From assembly GCF_028369105.1 (NCBI RefSeq), contig NZ_JAQNDO010000001.1:7224501-7288500 (forward strand): a stretch of 64,000 bases of DNA, in the 5' to 3' direction. Position numbers and translations under genes: made by a program. Shown piece after piece: positions 51,661 through 61,370 of the stretch. Position 1 is the stretch's first letter; each line of letters opens with the position of its first letter. The notes under the pieces were generated by a model, which was given only the letters and a program-made list of their open reading frames with translations, was not told where the DNA came from and made no database searches. The stretch comes from Polyangium mundeleinium. GTDB lineage: Bacteria; Myxococcota_A; Polyangia; Polyangiales; Polyangiaceae.

Positions 51661-52425
51661 GTGCCGAACGTCCCTTCGAACGACCCCCTCGCGCCGCCGT
51701 TGCGCCGGCAAGCCGTGGTCCTCTGCGGAGGCCTCGCCACGCGCATGTACCCGCGCACGCGGGACGTACCGAAGTTCCTCCTGCCCATCGCGGGCCGTCC
51801 GTTCGGCCATCACCTGCTCGCGCGGCTCGCCGAGGCAAGCTACGAGGAGGTCGTGCTCTGCATCGGCCACCTCGGCGACGCGATCCGCGAGGCCATCGGG
51901 GACGGCGTGGCCTTCGGGCTCCGTGTCGTGTACGCCGACGAGGGCGAAACCCGGCTCGGCACGGCGGGCGCGCTCCGGCGGGCGCTCCCGCGGCTCGGCG
52001 AGACGTTCCTCCTCACGTACGGCGACTCGTACCTGCCCTTCGACTACGCCGCGCCGCTCGCCGATCTCGAAACGCACCCCGAGGCGCGTGGCACGATGAG
52101 CGTCTACCGCAACGAGGACCTCTGGGACGACTCGAACTGCGAGATCGGGGCGAGCCGCGTGCTCCGCTACCAGAAACGAAAGCCCGGCGAGGCGCGCGAT
52201 CCCGCATTGGATCACATCGACTACGGCGCGATCGCGCTCCGGCGCGAGGTCATCGCGGCGCTCCCCGAGGGCCCGAACGATCTCGCCCCCGTGCTCACCG
52301 CGCTCGCCGCGGAGGGCGCGCTCCGGGCGCTCGTCGTGACGCAGAGGTTTTACGAAATCGGCTCTGAAGCCGGGTTTCACGAGCTCGAAGCGCATCTCGG
52401 CGCCCGGGCGGAGGTCTCCACGTGA
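51661..52425 (+). CDS. Sugar-1-phosphate nucleotidyltransferase, HddC-like
   Basis: A 254-aa enzyme. AVVLCGGLATRMYPRTRDVPKFLLPIAGRPF is the GGxxTRx-PK signature. FLLTYGDSY is the metal-binding GD. The short single-domain form fits HddC-type guanylyltransferases, which make GDP-D-glycero-alpha-D-manno-heptose. GTG 51661 was chosen; in-frame upstream starts (51448, 51556) read atypical sequence. The GTGA overlap with the GHMP kinase supports the pathway call. Confidence 0.83.
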   Translation: MPNVPSNDPLAPPLRRQAVVLCGGLATRMYPRTRDVPKFLLPIAGRPFGHHLLARLAEASYEEVVLCIGHLGDAIREAIGDGVAFGLRVVYADEGETRLGTAGALRRALPRLGETFLLTYGDSYLPFDYAAPLADLETHPEARGTMSVYRNEDLWDDSNCEIGASRVLRYQKRKPGEARDPALDHIDYGAIALRREVIAALPEGPNDLAPVLTALAAEGALRALVVTQRFYEIGSEAGFHELEAHLGARAEVST

Positions 52426-53417
52426 TCATTTCCCGCGCGCCCGTGCGCTTCTCGCTCGGCGGCGGAGGCACCGATCTCCCGGCGTATTCGACGCGCTTCG
52501 GGGGATACCTGGTCTCCGCCGCCATCGACAAATACATCTACGTCACGGCGAACAAGCGGTTCCACCGCGACATTCGCCTGGCGTATTCGAAGACCGAGAT
52601 CGTCTCCAGCGTCGATCGCGTCGAGCACCCGATTTTCCGCGAGGCCTTGCGGATGACGGGCATCGACCATTCGATCGAGCTCACGAGTGTGGCCGATCTC
52701 CCGGCGAACTCGGGCCTCGGCTCGTCGAGCGCCTTCACGGTCGCGCTCCTGAACGCGCTCCACACGTACAAGCGCGAGTTCGTCTCCTCGAAAAAACTCG
52801 CCGAGGAGGCGTGCACCCTGGAGATCGAGCGGCTTGGCGAGCCCATCGGCAAGCAGGACCAGTACATCTCGGCCTTCGGCAACGTCACGGCCTTCCGCTT
52901 CGAGCCCGACGGCTCCGTGCACGTCGAGCCCGTGCCTGTCCGGGACGAGGTGCTCGACGAGCTCGAATCGAACCTCGTCATCATCTGGTCCGGCATCGAG
53001 CGGCCGGCGCGCATCGTCCTCAGCGAGCAGGGGCAAAGGCTCCGCGAGCTCGAGGCGCCCGTGGTCGAGTCGATGCACCGGATCAAGGAGATGGGCCACG
53101 AGACCTACCGGATCCTCACGAGCGGCGACATCGATCAATACGGCGAGCTGCTCCACGTGCACTGGTCCCACAAGCGCAAGCTCGCCTCGAAGATGACGGA
53201 CTCGGTCATCGACGAGCATTACGAGGCGGCGCGGAAGGCCGGCGCGATCGGCGGCAAGCTGATGGGCGCGGGCGGCGGCGGCTTCTTCATGTTCTACGTC
53301 CGCCCCCAGGACCGACGCCGCATGCTCGAAGCCATGATCGCCCGGGGCCTCCGCCCGCTCCGGTTCCGCTTCGACATGGATGGCGCCCGGATCATGGCCA
53401 ACATGCATCGATCTTGA
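52422..53417 (+). CDS. GHMP sugar kinase, HddA-like
   Basis: A 331-aa kinase. MIISRAPVRFSLGGGGTDLPAYSTRFGGYLVSAAIDKYIY is the typical opening of D-glycero-D-manno-heptose-7-phosphate kinases. LPANSGLGSSSAFTVALLN is the ATP-binding GHMP motif, and GKLMGAGGGGFFMFY is the C-terminal motif. It phosphorylates the sugar that the coupled nucleotidyltransferase would activate. Isomerase and phosphatase partners are not in the window. Confidence 0.87.
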   Translation: MIISRAPVRFSLGGGGTDLPAYSTRFGGYLVSAAIDKYIYVTANKRFHRDIRLAYSKTEIVSSVDRVEHPIFREALRMTGIDHSIELTSVADLPANSGLGSSSAFTVALLNALHTYKREFVSSKKLAEEACTLEIERLGEPIGKQDQYISAFGNVTAFRFEPDGSVHVEPVPVRDEVLDELESNLVIIWSGIERPARIVLSEQGQRLRELEAPVVESMHRIKEMGHETYRILTSGDIDQYGELLHVHWSHKRKLASKMTDSVIDEHYEAARKAGAIGGKLMGAGGGGFFMFYVRPQDRRRMLEAMIARGLRPLRFRFDMDGARIMANMHRS

Positions 53418-53566
53418 CCGAGCGGAAAATCGTAGCCGTACCGGAAACATCGCCCCGCCTGCCGATGTCGAAAAAACGCGGAACCTGGCGGCGAGGTCGG
53501 TGTCTTCTCGCCATTCCCCGAGCGCGACCCCGAGTTTCGCGCACGACGGAGGAGAAGGAGATTCCC

Positions 53567-54121
53567 ATGGGCGGCGTCGACGTTGGCAGCGAGGGCGGCA
53601 AGAAGAAGGCGACAAACGCAGAGATCAACATGGTCCCGTTCATCGACCTGTTGATGTGCACGATCGCGTTCCTGCTCATCACGGCCGTCTGGGTGACGAA
53701 CTCGCGCATCAATGCGGACGCGCAGGTCCCCGGGCCCGCGAGCCCGGATCCGATCACCGTCGTCGCGCCGGAAAAGGTGCTGAACGTGCACATCGGCGAG
53801 AGCGATTTCGCGCTCGTGTGGAAGCAGGGCGCGACCGTGGTGAGCGAGGTCCGCATCCCGAAGGCCTCGCAGGAAGCCGGCGAGTTCGTGAAATACCCCG
53901 ACCTCGCGAAGAAGCTCGAGGCGGAGTGGCAGGCGAACGCGAATCACCGTGATCCGAGCGACAAGAAGCTCGATCAGGCGATTTTGCACACGGACAACCG
54001 CACGCCGTTCAAGGAGGTCGTCGCGGTGCTCGACGCGCTTTACGCGACGAAGCGCACGGTGAAGCTGGAGGGCGGCGACAAGGATTTGCCCGTCTTCAAC
54101 ATGACGTTCGCCGCGCGCTGA
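53567..54121 (+). CDS. ExbD/TolR-family protein
   Basis: A 184-aa protein with a strong ribosome site, GGAGAAGGAG, 6 nt before the ATG. One transmembrane helix (MVPFIDLLMCTIAFLLITAVWV) contains the conserved membrane Asp of the proton channel (FIDLL). A periplasmic domain follows (KVLNVHIGESDFALVWKQG ... DNRTPFKEVVAVLDALYA). Works with ExbB/TolQ to harvest proton motive force, but neither is adjacent. Single-standing ExbD copies occur in myxobacteria. Confidence 0.87.
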   Translation: MGGVDVGSEGGKKKATNAEINMVPFIDLLMCTIAFLLITAVWVTNSRINADAQVPGPASPDPITVVAPEKVLNVHIGESDFALVWKQGATVVSEVRIPKASQEAGEFVKYPDLAKKLEAEWQANANHRDPSDKKLDQAILHTDNRTPFKEVVAVLDALYATKRTVKLEGGDKDLPVFNMTFAAR

Positions 54122-54203
54122 TCGGTGGGATTCGCGGATGCGCGCCGTCAAAGCGGCGCGCGCCGCGTTTTACGTGACGGCGCGTGGGCCGCGCCGGGCG
54201 TGA

Positions 54204-55853
54204 TCACTTGAACTTCGCGGCGACGATGTCCGTATCGGACGTGCCATCCCCTTTCGGAGCCAGGATGCCGTTGGCCGAATCCAGGGAAACACGGAGCGGC
54301 TTGATCCAGCTCCCGGCCACGACGACCTCCGCGCCGAGCATTCGTGCGTAAAACGGGCTCGCCGAATCCTTCTGGTCCATCCCACTAAACACATGCAGCC
54401 AATCCGCCCTCGCGCCTGCGATGTCGAGCCGGGCGAGGAACGGGTTGTACCCCGCTCGCTGCACGAGGCCGCCGTCCGGCTTCGAGGGGTCGATATCGAT
54501 CGACTCGGAGAAAACGCCGGTCAGATAGAGCTTGCCGTTCGTGGCAGCGAGGCCCGTGGCCGTCGGTCCACCGGACAGGCTCTGGCTGTCCCCCGCGTAC
54601 ACCTGCTTCCACGCCGGGGACCCGTTGTCCTGGAAGGCCATCACGAACGCTGCCGTCTGCATGGCGCCGAGCCCCGGCGCGACCTCCGTATTCCCCTGGA
54701 CGTCGCCGGCCACGAACATGCGACCGGACTGGTCGAAGGAAAGGGCCCTCGGGCGCACCTCCGCGGTATCGAGCAGAGGCGCCGCGCCATTCGGTTTCAG
54801 CATCACGACCGCGCCTTTGTCGTCGAGCTGGAACAGGAACATCTCCGCCGCGGCGGCTGCGGTGAGGTCGGGCCCGAAAGGGGGCCGCATGCTTCCTTTG
54901 AAATGTCCGGTCACGTGAATCTTGTTGGACGGCGCAATCGCCAGGGCCGTCGGTTCGATGCCCGTTCCTTCAATTTGAGTATACCACTTGCAATTGCCGC
55001 TCGCGTCGTAGCTGACGACGAACATGCCATCCTTCAACACTGTTTTCGTACCATTACAATCCAGATCGGGCTTCACGCTCATGGCAGCCTTCGCGCTCAC
55101 CTTGCCGAGGACGACGAGCCCCCCGCTCGCGTCGAGAGCCGCTGCGACGCCCTTGTCTTCGCCGTCGCCCCCGAAGTGGGCGGAGAACGCCAGTTGCGGG
55201 GAACCGGCCGCAAAGCTCATCTTGTTGATGAATACATCGGGATCCAAACCGCCGGCGAGCACGCTGACGTATCCCGTGACGAGGATCTCGGTCGATGTCG
55301 AGACCGCGAGTCCGAGCGCGGAGCGCGGCGGGTACCCGATGGCGCCCATGACCGGGAAGGCTGCAAGGCCCTGCCCTTCCTTGCTCAGGACCGCGACGAA
55401 GGCGCTGCTCCCCGTGCCCCCGGGAGCCGGCAGCGTAGTCCCCCCGAGGTCGAACGCCTCCCCGGCGTAATGGCCAGCTAGCACGATGTTCGTGTCATTC
55501 GTGGCGAGCGCGTTCACCTGTTGATGATCGATAGCTCCCCACCGCGCCGCCCACGCGACCGACGAGCACGAAACGGCGTCGCAGGACTCCGAGCCTTCCG
55601 TGTCGCAGATCTCGACGCCACACGGCACGCCGCCCGTACCGCCCGTACCGCCCTGCCCTCCGACACCCCCTTCCCCGCCGATTCCACCCTGCCCTCCGAC
55701 GCCACCGTCCCCTCCGGCCGAGACGCTGCTGCTCATGCTCCCCGACGCGCCCGCGCCGCCTGCGCCGCCATATCCTTCGTAATCGTACACCAGCGCACAG
55801 CTGCTCAACGCAACGAGACCCGTGACCGAAATAAGGATCGTAAGGTTACGCAT
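54204..55853 (-). CDS. Gly-linker beta-propeller lipoprotein A
   Basis: A 549-aa protein with GGGAGGT before ATG 55853. Lipobox L-S-S-C is followed by a ~45-residue Gly-rich linker and a small Cys cluster (PCGVEICDTEGSESCDAVSC). The propeller-like body has repeated blades (VNALATNDTNIVLAGHYAGEAFDLGG, IHVTGHFKGSM, MFVAGDVQG, LYLTGVFSESIDIDP, VVVAGSWIKPL) and ends DTDIVAAKFK. It shares most of its C-terminal third with the pseudogene at 58961-59640. Surface binding protein of unknown target. Confidence 0.85.
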   Translation of the reverse strand: MRNLTILISVTGLVALSSCALVYDYEGYGGAGGAGASGSMSSSVSAGGDGGVGGQGGIGGEGGVGGQGGTGGTGGVPCGVEICDTEGSESCDAVSCSSVAWAARWGAIDHQQVNALATNDTNIVLAGHYAGEAFDLGGTTLPAPGGTGSSAFVAVLSKEGQGLAAFPVMGAIGYPPRSALGLAVSTSTEILVTGYVSVLAGGLDPDVFINKMSFAAGSPQLAFSAHFGGDGEDKGVAAALDASGGLVVLGKVSAKAAMSVKPDLDCNGTKTVLKDGMFVVSYDASGNCKWYTQIEGTGIEPTALAIAPSNKIHVTGHFKGSMRPPFGPDLTAAAAAEMFLFQLDDKGAVVMLKPNGAAPLLDTAEVRPRALSFDQSGRMFVAGDVQGNTEVAPGLGAMQTAAFVMAFQDNGSPAWKQVYAGDSQSLSGGPTATGLAATNGKLYLTGVFSESIDIDPSKPDGGLVQRAGYNPFLARLDIAGARADWLHVFSGMDQKDSASPFYARMLGAEVVVAGSWIKPLRVSLDSANGILAPKGDGTSDTDIVAAKFK

Positions 55854-56046
55854 CGAGACCTCCCGAACGGGGGAAAGACACCACGTAGGTAACGCACGCG
55901 CTATCGAACGAGCGCGTCAAAGTATCTACGATATCGATGCGAACCGGTCGAGCCGATCCCCATTCCCGCTGCGCGATTCCAGAAGGGGCCGAATGCCTTT
56001 GGTTGGGCGCGGGGCCCAGCCGGCGCGCACGAGGGCGCGCCTCGCC

Positions 56047-57093
56047 TCAGAATCGCCCGGAGATGCTGGCGCCGCCGCCCCCGGGAACGAAGAACGGCAC
56101 GATCGCCGTGCTTTGCGCCTCGTCCTTCGCCTTGCCCGAAGGGGCCGTGAACACGAGCGCGAGCCCCACGCCCACGCCCACGACGCCGACGCCCCACGCG
56201 ATCCCGTTCGCCACGAAGAGGGGGCCACTGCCGTTGATCAAGTCCATCGCGCCCTGGGAGCAGGTCTTCTTGTCGTTGCCCGCGTCCTTGCACTGCCCGT
56301 CGATCGTCGCGTCACGAGACGCGAGCACCCCGCCCGTCACGCCCGCCGCAATGAGCCCCGCCACGCCCACCCCGCCGACAATGAACCCCGCCGTGCGCCG
56401 GAAGTTCGACGAAGAAGGAGGGGGCGGAGGCGGAACGACCTCTGACGTCGTCGCCGACGCCGTCGCCGTCGGCACCACGGCCGGAGGCGGCGCGCCCGGC
56501 GCCGCCGGCGTCGCCACGAACTCCGTACGCTCCTTTTCGGCCAGCGTGAGCTCGTGCTTGCGATCCGGCCGGCCCTCCGCGCGGACCACGATCACGTGCG
56601 CCCCGGGCTCCACGTGGAGCGGCGCCGAGAGCGCCGACGGCGCGAACTCCGTCCCGTCGACGACGACGGCCGACACCGGCTGCCCGAGCGGCACGACGAT
56701 GCGCAGGCGCGGCACGCGCGGCGCGAGCGCGTTGATGCGCTCCTTCGCCACCTTGGCGCGCGGATCCTGGGCCTCGATCAGCGCGAGCCCGCGCTCCCAA
56801 TGCTCCAGCGCCGCGGCGATCTTGCCTTCGCCCTCGTCACACTGCGCCACGTTGAAGAGCGTGTTCGCGACCGCGAACAGGCCCATGCTTTCGCGCATCT
56901 TCGCGCAGCCATTCGCCTTGTCGCCGACCTCGATCGCCTTGCGCCCGTCGATGAAGAGCTTTTGCGCACGCGCCTTGTCGTCCTTCTCGTCCGCGTGCGC
57001 GACGCCGCCGAACACGAGCGCCGCGAGGAGCGGGGCGGCGACGAAGGTCGTGGTTTGCAAGAGGCCCCGCACGGGTGTGGTCCTTGTTCCCAT
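56047..57093 (-). CDS. TPR/PEGA-like envelope protein, copy A
   Basis: A 348-aa protein. ATG 57093 begins a signal peptide (LLQTTTFVAAPLLAALVFGGVAHADE). A TPR-like helical region follows (KARAQKLFIDGRKAIEVGDKANGCAKMRESMGLFAVANTLFNVAQCDEGEGKIAAALEHW), then a PEGA-like beta domain (RLRIVVPLGQPVSAVVVDGTEF ... VEPGAHVIVVRAEGRPDRKHEL), a Pro linker and a pair of Gly-rich helices. It is close to the partial gene at 62984-64000. Each copy lies directly upstream of a propeller lipoprotein, so the two probably function together. Confidence 0.83.
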   Translation of the reverse strand: MGTRTTPVRGLLQTTTFVAAPLLAALVFGGVAHADEKDDKARAQKLFIDGRKAIEVGDKANGCAKMRESMGLFAVANTLFNVAQCDEGEGKIAAALEHWERGLALIEAQDPRAKVAKERINALAPRVPRLRIVVPLGQPVSAVVVDGTEFAPSALSAPLHVEPGAHVIVVRAEGRPDRKHELTLAEKERTEFVATPAAPGAPPPAVVPTATASATTSEVVPPPPPPSSSNFRRTAGFIVGGVGVAGLIAAGVTGGVLASRDATIDGQCKDAGNDKKTCSQGAMDLINGSGPLFVANGIAWGVGVVGVGVGLALVFTAPSGKAKDEAQSTAIVPFFVPGGGGASISGRF

Positions 57094-57285
57094 TCGCCCA
57101 CGGGCCCCGCCCTCGATGCTCGTCCCCAACACGACTCTGCCCTGCCTGCGCCGCCGGCACCGCCGGGAAACGCCCGCGCCGGTGATCGCGACGGTGGGCA
57201 TCGTACTTTCCAGGTTCGTAAGATGCAACCGCCAAGCACCACAAGACCACGTAGGCTGAATCGCACCTGATGAGGATGGCGTGCG

Positions 57286-58845
57286 TCAGGGCGAGGGGGT
57301 GATCTTCGCAGCGATGATGTCATCGTCGCTCATGCCGTCACCCTTGGCGGCCAGCTTCTTCTCGGCGAAGCTGAAATCGGCGATCCAGTTCCCGGCCACC
57401 AGGACGTCGCTCCCGAGCGCCGTCACGTAGAAGGCCTTCGTGAACGCCGACTGCCCCTTCCCGTCGTAGGCGTCGAACCACGAAAGCACGCCGTTGGCGG
57501 TATCGATCCTCGCGAGGAACGGGCTCACCTCGGCACGTTCGAACGTGCCCGACGGCGACGTCGGATCGATATCGATGACGTCCTTGAACGTGCCGCCGAC
57601 ATACAGCGAACCGTTCGCCGCGAGCGCGAGGCTCGTACCGGCGGCGGCTTCCAGACCCGGCACCTTCCCTGCGGGAAACACATGCTTCCAGAAGTTCTCC
57701 ACCCCGACGGGCATGACGAACGCCGCCCTTTCCCCATCGGCCATGAGATCGGGCTCGACCGAGGTTTTTCCTTCGAGCTGCCCGGCGAGGTACACCACCC
57801 CGTCGACGCCCATGGTCGCCGCCATGGCCCGCACGGCCCCCCCCGCATGTGCCGGGATCTGCGACGACCATGCAACGGCGCCAGAGGCTGGCACGAGCCC
57901 GAGGAGGAACGAATCCGTCGCGTTCGGCTGCGTCGTGAACGTGTTTCCGTTCGGGAGCGCCAGCGTGCCCTTGAAATGACCAACGACACGAAGCCCGACG
58001 GCCTGGTTGTAGATCAGCGCCGTCGGCTCGACCTCGCCCTCCGCCTGGACGAACCATTTGCACGTGCCGCTCGAATCGTAGCCCACCACGAACATACCGT
58101 TTTTGAGGATATGATCCGCCATGTTGCAGGTGACGGTCTTCGAGGCGGACGCGCTGATCGTGCCCGCGACGTAGAACTCACCCGTCACGGAGGCGGCAAC
58201 GGCGACGGCCTTGTCCGGACCATCACCCCCGAACTGGAGGTGCGGTCCCACGTCGAGGACGGCGTTGTTCTCGACGGGCGTGAACTTCCGAATGAACACG
58301 TCGACATCCGGTTGCCCGCCTTCGGTCGATGCGCGCGACCCGGCGACCACGATGTCCTTCCCGGCGAACGCCACGGCATACGCGGTTCGCGGTTGCTCCC
58401 CGATGCCGAGCCCGACCGGCGCCGCCCACGTCGCGACCCCATTGCCATCGAGCAGCGTCACGTGGGCCTCGGGGCCGAAGTTCGGAGATGCGAGCGGCAA
58501 CGTCCTCGGCGACTTCTCGCCAATGTCGAAGCTCTGCCCGTCGTACTCCCCGGCCAGCGCGACCTTCTCCCCGTCGCTCGCGATCGCGAACACCCGTTGC
58601 TGACCGAGCGCCCCCCACCGCGCCGACCACCCGATCTGCGGGCACACTGCGGTGATGGAACAGGTCGACGCCGCGTCACAAAACGCCGGATGGCACTCTC
58701 CGCCGCCCCCGAGCCCGGGCTCGCCGCCCCCCTGTCCGCCGGTCCCGCCTTGACCACCCGTGGTTTGCAGTTCCCCGAGGCACCCGCCGAGCACCCAAAC
58801 CCCAAACGCCAGGCCAAACGCCACACGCGTCGCATCCACTCGCAT
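57286..58845 (-). CDS. Gly-linker beta-propeller lipoprotein B
   Basis: A 519-aa protein with a perfect GAGGAGGTG before the ATG. Signal FGVWVLGGC, Gly-rich linker, Cys cluster (CHPAFCDAASTCSITAVC), then WSARWGALGQQRVFAIASDGEKVALAGEYDGQSFDIGEKSPRTLPL and further blades, ending SDDDIIAAKITPSP. Very close to the protein at 61371-62984 across its whole length, and less close to A and C. The ends are typical of the family. Confidence 0.85.
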   Translation of the reverse strand: MRVDATRVAFGLAFGVWVLGGCLGELQTTGGQGGTGGQGGGEPGLGGGGECHPAFCDAASTCSITAVCPQIGWSARWGALGQQRVFAIASDGEKVALAGEYDGQSFDIGEKSPRTLPLASPNFGPEAHVTLLDGNGVATWAAPVGLGIGEQPRTAYAVAFAGKDIVVAGSRASTEGGQPDVDVFIRKFTPVENNAVLDVGPHLQFGGDGPDKAVAVAASVTGEFYVAGTISASASKTVTCNMADHILKNGMFVVGYDSSGTCKWFVQAEGEVEPTALIYNQAVGLRVVGHFKGTLALPNGNTFTTQPNATDSFLLGLVPASGAVAWSSQIPAHAGGAVRAMAATMGVDGVVYLAGQLEGKTSVEPDLMADGERAAFVMPVGVENFWKHVFPAGKVPGLEAAAGTSLALAANGSLYVGGTFKDVIDIDPTSPSGTFERAEVSPFLARIDTANGVLSWFDAYDGKGQSAFTKAFYVTALGSDVLVAGNWIADFSFAEKKLAAKGDGMSDDDIIAAKITPSP

Positions 58846-58960
58846 CTTTCACCTCCTCGATGGAGAGGCAGCCTACCATGGATGCATCAGAAGCGGCGCC
58901 CCGGACGGAAGGTCGGTCAGGGCTCCACGTGCGCCAGGAGGATCTCGAGCTCCGGCGCCA

Positions 58961-59640
58961 TCACTTGAATTTCGCGGCGACGATGTCCGTGTCGGTCACG
59001 CCATCCCCTTTCGGGGGCAGGATGCCGCCTGCCGACTCTTTGGAAATATCGAGCTGCCTGATCCAGCTCCCGGCCACGACGACCTCCGCGCCGAGCATTC
59101 CTGCGTAAAATGGGCTCGCCGCACCCGGCTGGCCCGTCCCGTCGAACGCATGAAGCCAGTCCGCCCTCGCGCCTGCGATGTCGAGCCGGGCGAGGAACGG
59201 GTTGTACCCCGCTCGCTGCACGAGGCCGGCCGGCCCCAAGGGGTCGATGTCGAGCGATTCGGAGAAGAAGCCGGTCAGATAGAGCTTGCCATTCGCAGTC
59301 GCGAGGCCTGTAGCCGCCGGCCCACCGGACGCGCTGTCCCCGGCATACACCTGCTTCCACGCCATGCCCCCATTGTCCTCAAAAGCCAGCACGAACGCTG
59401 CCCTCTGGCCGGCGTCGAGCTCCGGCGCGATCTTCGTCTTCCCCAGGACGTCGCCGCCTGCGAACATGAGACCGGTCTTGTCGAAGGCCATCGCCCTCGG
59501 GCGCACCCTCGCGAGATCGTCCCCGGGCTCCCCTCCGAGCGGCGCCAGCGTCGCGGTGACCGTGCCATTCTCGTTGAGCTTGAACATGAACATGTCCAGC
59601 GTCGTTGCGGTGAAGGTGCTTCCGTCGCATCCACGCGCAT
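58961..59640 (-). pseudogene. Truncated, frameshifted chimeric propeller lipoprotein
   Basis: The 5' end copies the start of gene B: GGAGGTGGCAG then ATGCGCGTGGATGCGAC (MRVDAT), with matching upstream sequence. After about 20 bases it joins the last third of an A-type gene (VRPRAMAFDKTGLMFAGGDV ... LYLTGFFSESLDIDP ... DTDIVAAKFK), but in a different frame. Translation from the normal start gives only ~120 unrelated residues. The propeller frame is open only from GTG 59647, which overlaps the ribosome site. About 320 N-terminal residues of the family are missing. Confidence 0.82.
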
Positions 59641-59710
59641 CTGCCACCTCCTCGATGGAAGAGGCAGGCTACCATGAATGAATCACGCGCGGCGCGCCGG
59701 ACAGGGTCGG

Positions 59711-61297
59711 TCAGGGCGGAACGTGCGCCACGACGACGTCGAGTTCCAGAGGCGTCACGCTCGTATCCTCGAACCGCAGATGCGTCGACCAGCCCCCGGC
59801 GAGGTAAACGCCCGCGTCGCCCGAGGCGAGCGGGAGCCAGCGCCGCGTGGGCGCTTCTTGGGTCCCGATCAAGTCGAACGTCTGGAGCTTGGCTTGCGCG
59901 TCGAACTTCGCGAGGAACGCGCTCATCAGGTTCTGTTCGTTCATCTCCACCCCGTCTCGATGGGGATCAAAGTCCAGGGTGGGGAAAAAGGTTCCGGTCA
60001 TGATCACTTCGCCTGTCGAGGTCGCCGCCAGGCCGACCCCACGAGCGAGGGCCCCTGGCATGACGACGCTCCGGGGCTTGGCGCCAGCGGAATCGAGCAC
60101 GAGGAGGAAAGGCGATTCTTGGTCGGCAATGCGGACGTCGTCCCCGAAATCGAGCATGCCCCGGAACGATCCCGTCACGAAGAGCTCGCTGCCCGAGACG
60201 GCCAGGGCCGTGGGCGTCGCGCTGCTCATCAGCGTGTAATAGGTATTGACCCACGCGACCTCCCCGTCGACGCCCACCTTCATGACGAACATGGCCGTGC
60301 CTTCGGTGATCTCGGGGACGTCCTTTCCGAGCCCCTCGAACTTCCCTGAATACGTACCCGCGACGTAGATGTCATTGCTCGAGCTCGCCACGAGGGCTGT
60401 CGGCGTGTGCAATCCACCCGTCGGACGAACGATCCACTGGCATTCGCCGGTGGGACTGTACTGGAACAGCGCCATGTGATGCTGTTTGGGCTGAATGAGC
60501 TGGGAGCTCCCGCACGGCAGCACCACCTCGGACGGGTTGGCCCCGAGCGCCGGCGCGATGGATGCGAGGGCATACGCCCATTGGGGTGAGGCCGCCACGG
60601 CCACGACCTCGTCGACACCTCCGCTGCCGAACGTGGCCGTCCATAAAACCGCCTTCAGATCCGGGGCGACCGAACGAAGGAACGCATTGTGGTTCTCTTC
60701 GACCATCATGAACGGGTCGTCCTCCCGGTAGCGTCCCCCGACGATGACGGAGTTCGCCGCGCCAAACGCGACCGCATGGGCGATACGCGGCGTGTATCCG
60801 ATCGCCTGCGAGCCCCCGAGCGCGGAGCCGACCGCCTGCACCCTCGTGGCCATGAAGCTGGGCGCGGGCCCGAACGCCGCCACGAAGGCGTCGCCTTTCC
60901 CCAGCTCCCCGGGAATCGTCGTATCACCGAGGGTCATGTTGCCCAGATATTGTCCGGCAACGAAGATCTGCTCGGCCTCCGCGACCGAGCCGACCCCTAT
61001 CGCCCGCGTGTCCTGGTTGTTGGCGAGCGGGATCCGGCGGCTCGAAAAGGTCGGACAGGTGACCTCGCTGCACGTCGTCTCCACCACCTCGACCGTGTGA
61101 CACCACTCGACCAGGCACGGTGCGACGCCGCCCTCGCCGCCCTCGCCGCCGATCCCCCCCACCCCGCCGGCCCCCCCAAGACCGCCTCCGTCGGGGGTCC
61201 TGACGGCATCATCGTATTTGCCGGGATTGTAGACGAGGATGCAGCCACCCAAGGCCACGAGGCCACAACCCGCCAGGACCGCGAGAACCTTTTGCAT
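59711..61297 (-). CDS. Gly-linker beta-propeller lipoprotein C
   Basis: A 528-aa protein with GAGGGAGGT before the ATG. Signal LVALGGC, Gly/Asp linker, Cys cluster (PCLVEWCHTVEVVETTCSEVTC), then blades (IFVAGQYLGNMTLGDTTIPGE, IYVAGTYSGKFEGLG, LFVTGSFRGMLDFGDD, VIMTGTFFPTLDFDP), ending LDVVVAHVPP. The most diverged member of the cluster, keeping the same domain order. Surface protein of unknown ligand. Confidence 0.85.
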   Translation of the reverse strand: MQKVLAVLAGCGLVALGGCILVYNPGKYDDAVRTPDGGGLGGAGGVGGIGGEGGEGGVAPCLVEWCHTVEVVETTCSEVTCPTFSSRRIPLANNQDTRAIGVGSVAEAEQIFVAGQYLGNMTLGDTTIPGELGKGDAFVAAFGPAPSFMATRVQAVGSALGGSQAIGYTPRIAHAVAFGAANSVIVGGRYREDDPFMMVEENHNAFLRSVAPDLKAVLWTATFGSGGVDEVVAVAASPQWAYALASIAPALGANPSEVVLPCGSSQLIQPKQHHMALFQYSPTGECQWIVRPTGGLHTPTALVASSSNDIYVAGTYSGKFEGLGKDVPEITEGTAMFVMKVGVDGEVAWVNTYYTLMSSATPTALAVSGSELFVTGSFRGMLDFGDDVRIADQESPFLLVLDSAGAKPRSVVMPGALARGVGLAATSTGEVIMTGTFFPTLDFDPHRDGVEMNEQNLMSAFLAKFDAQAKLQTFDLIGTQEAPTRRWLPLASGDAGVYLAGGWSTHLRFEDTSVTPLELDVVVAHVPP

Positions 61298-61370
61298 CGG
61301 AACCTCCCTCTTGCCCCGCTCCGGTTGCCGTCAGCCCCCGACGCGGCCGCCTACGCGCACGTGACGTGCG

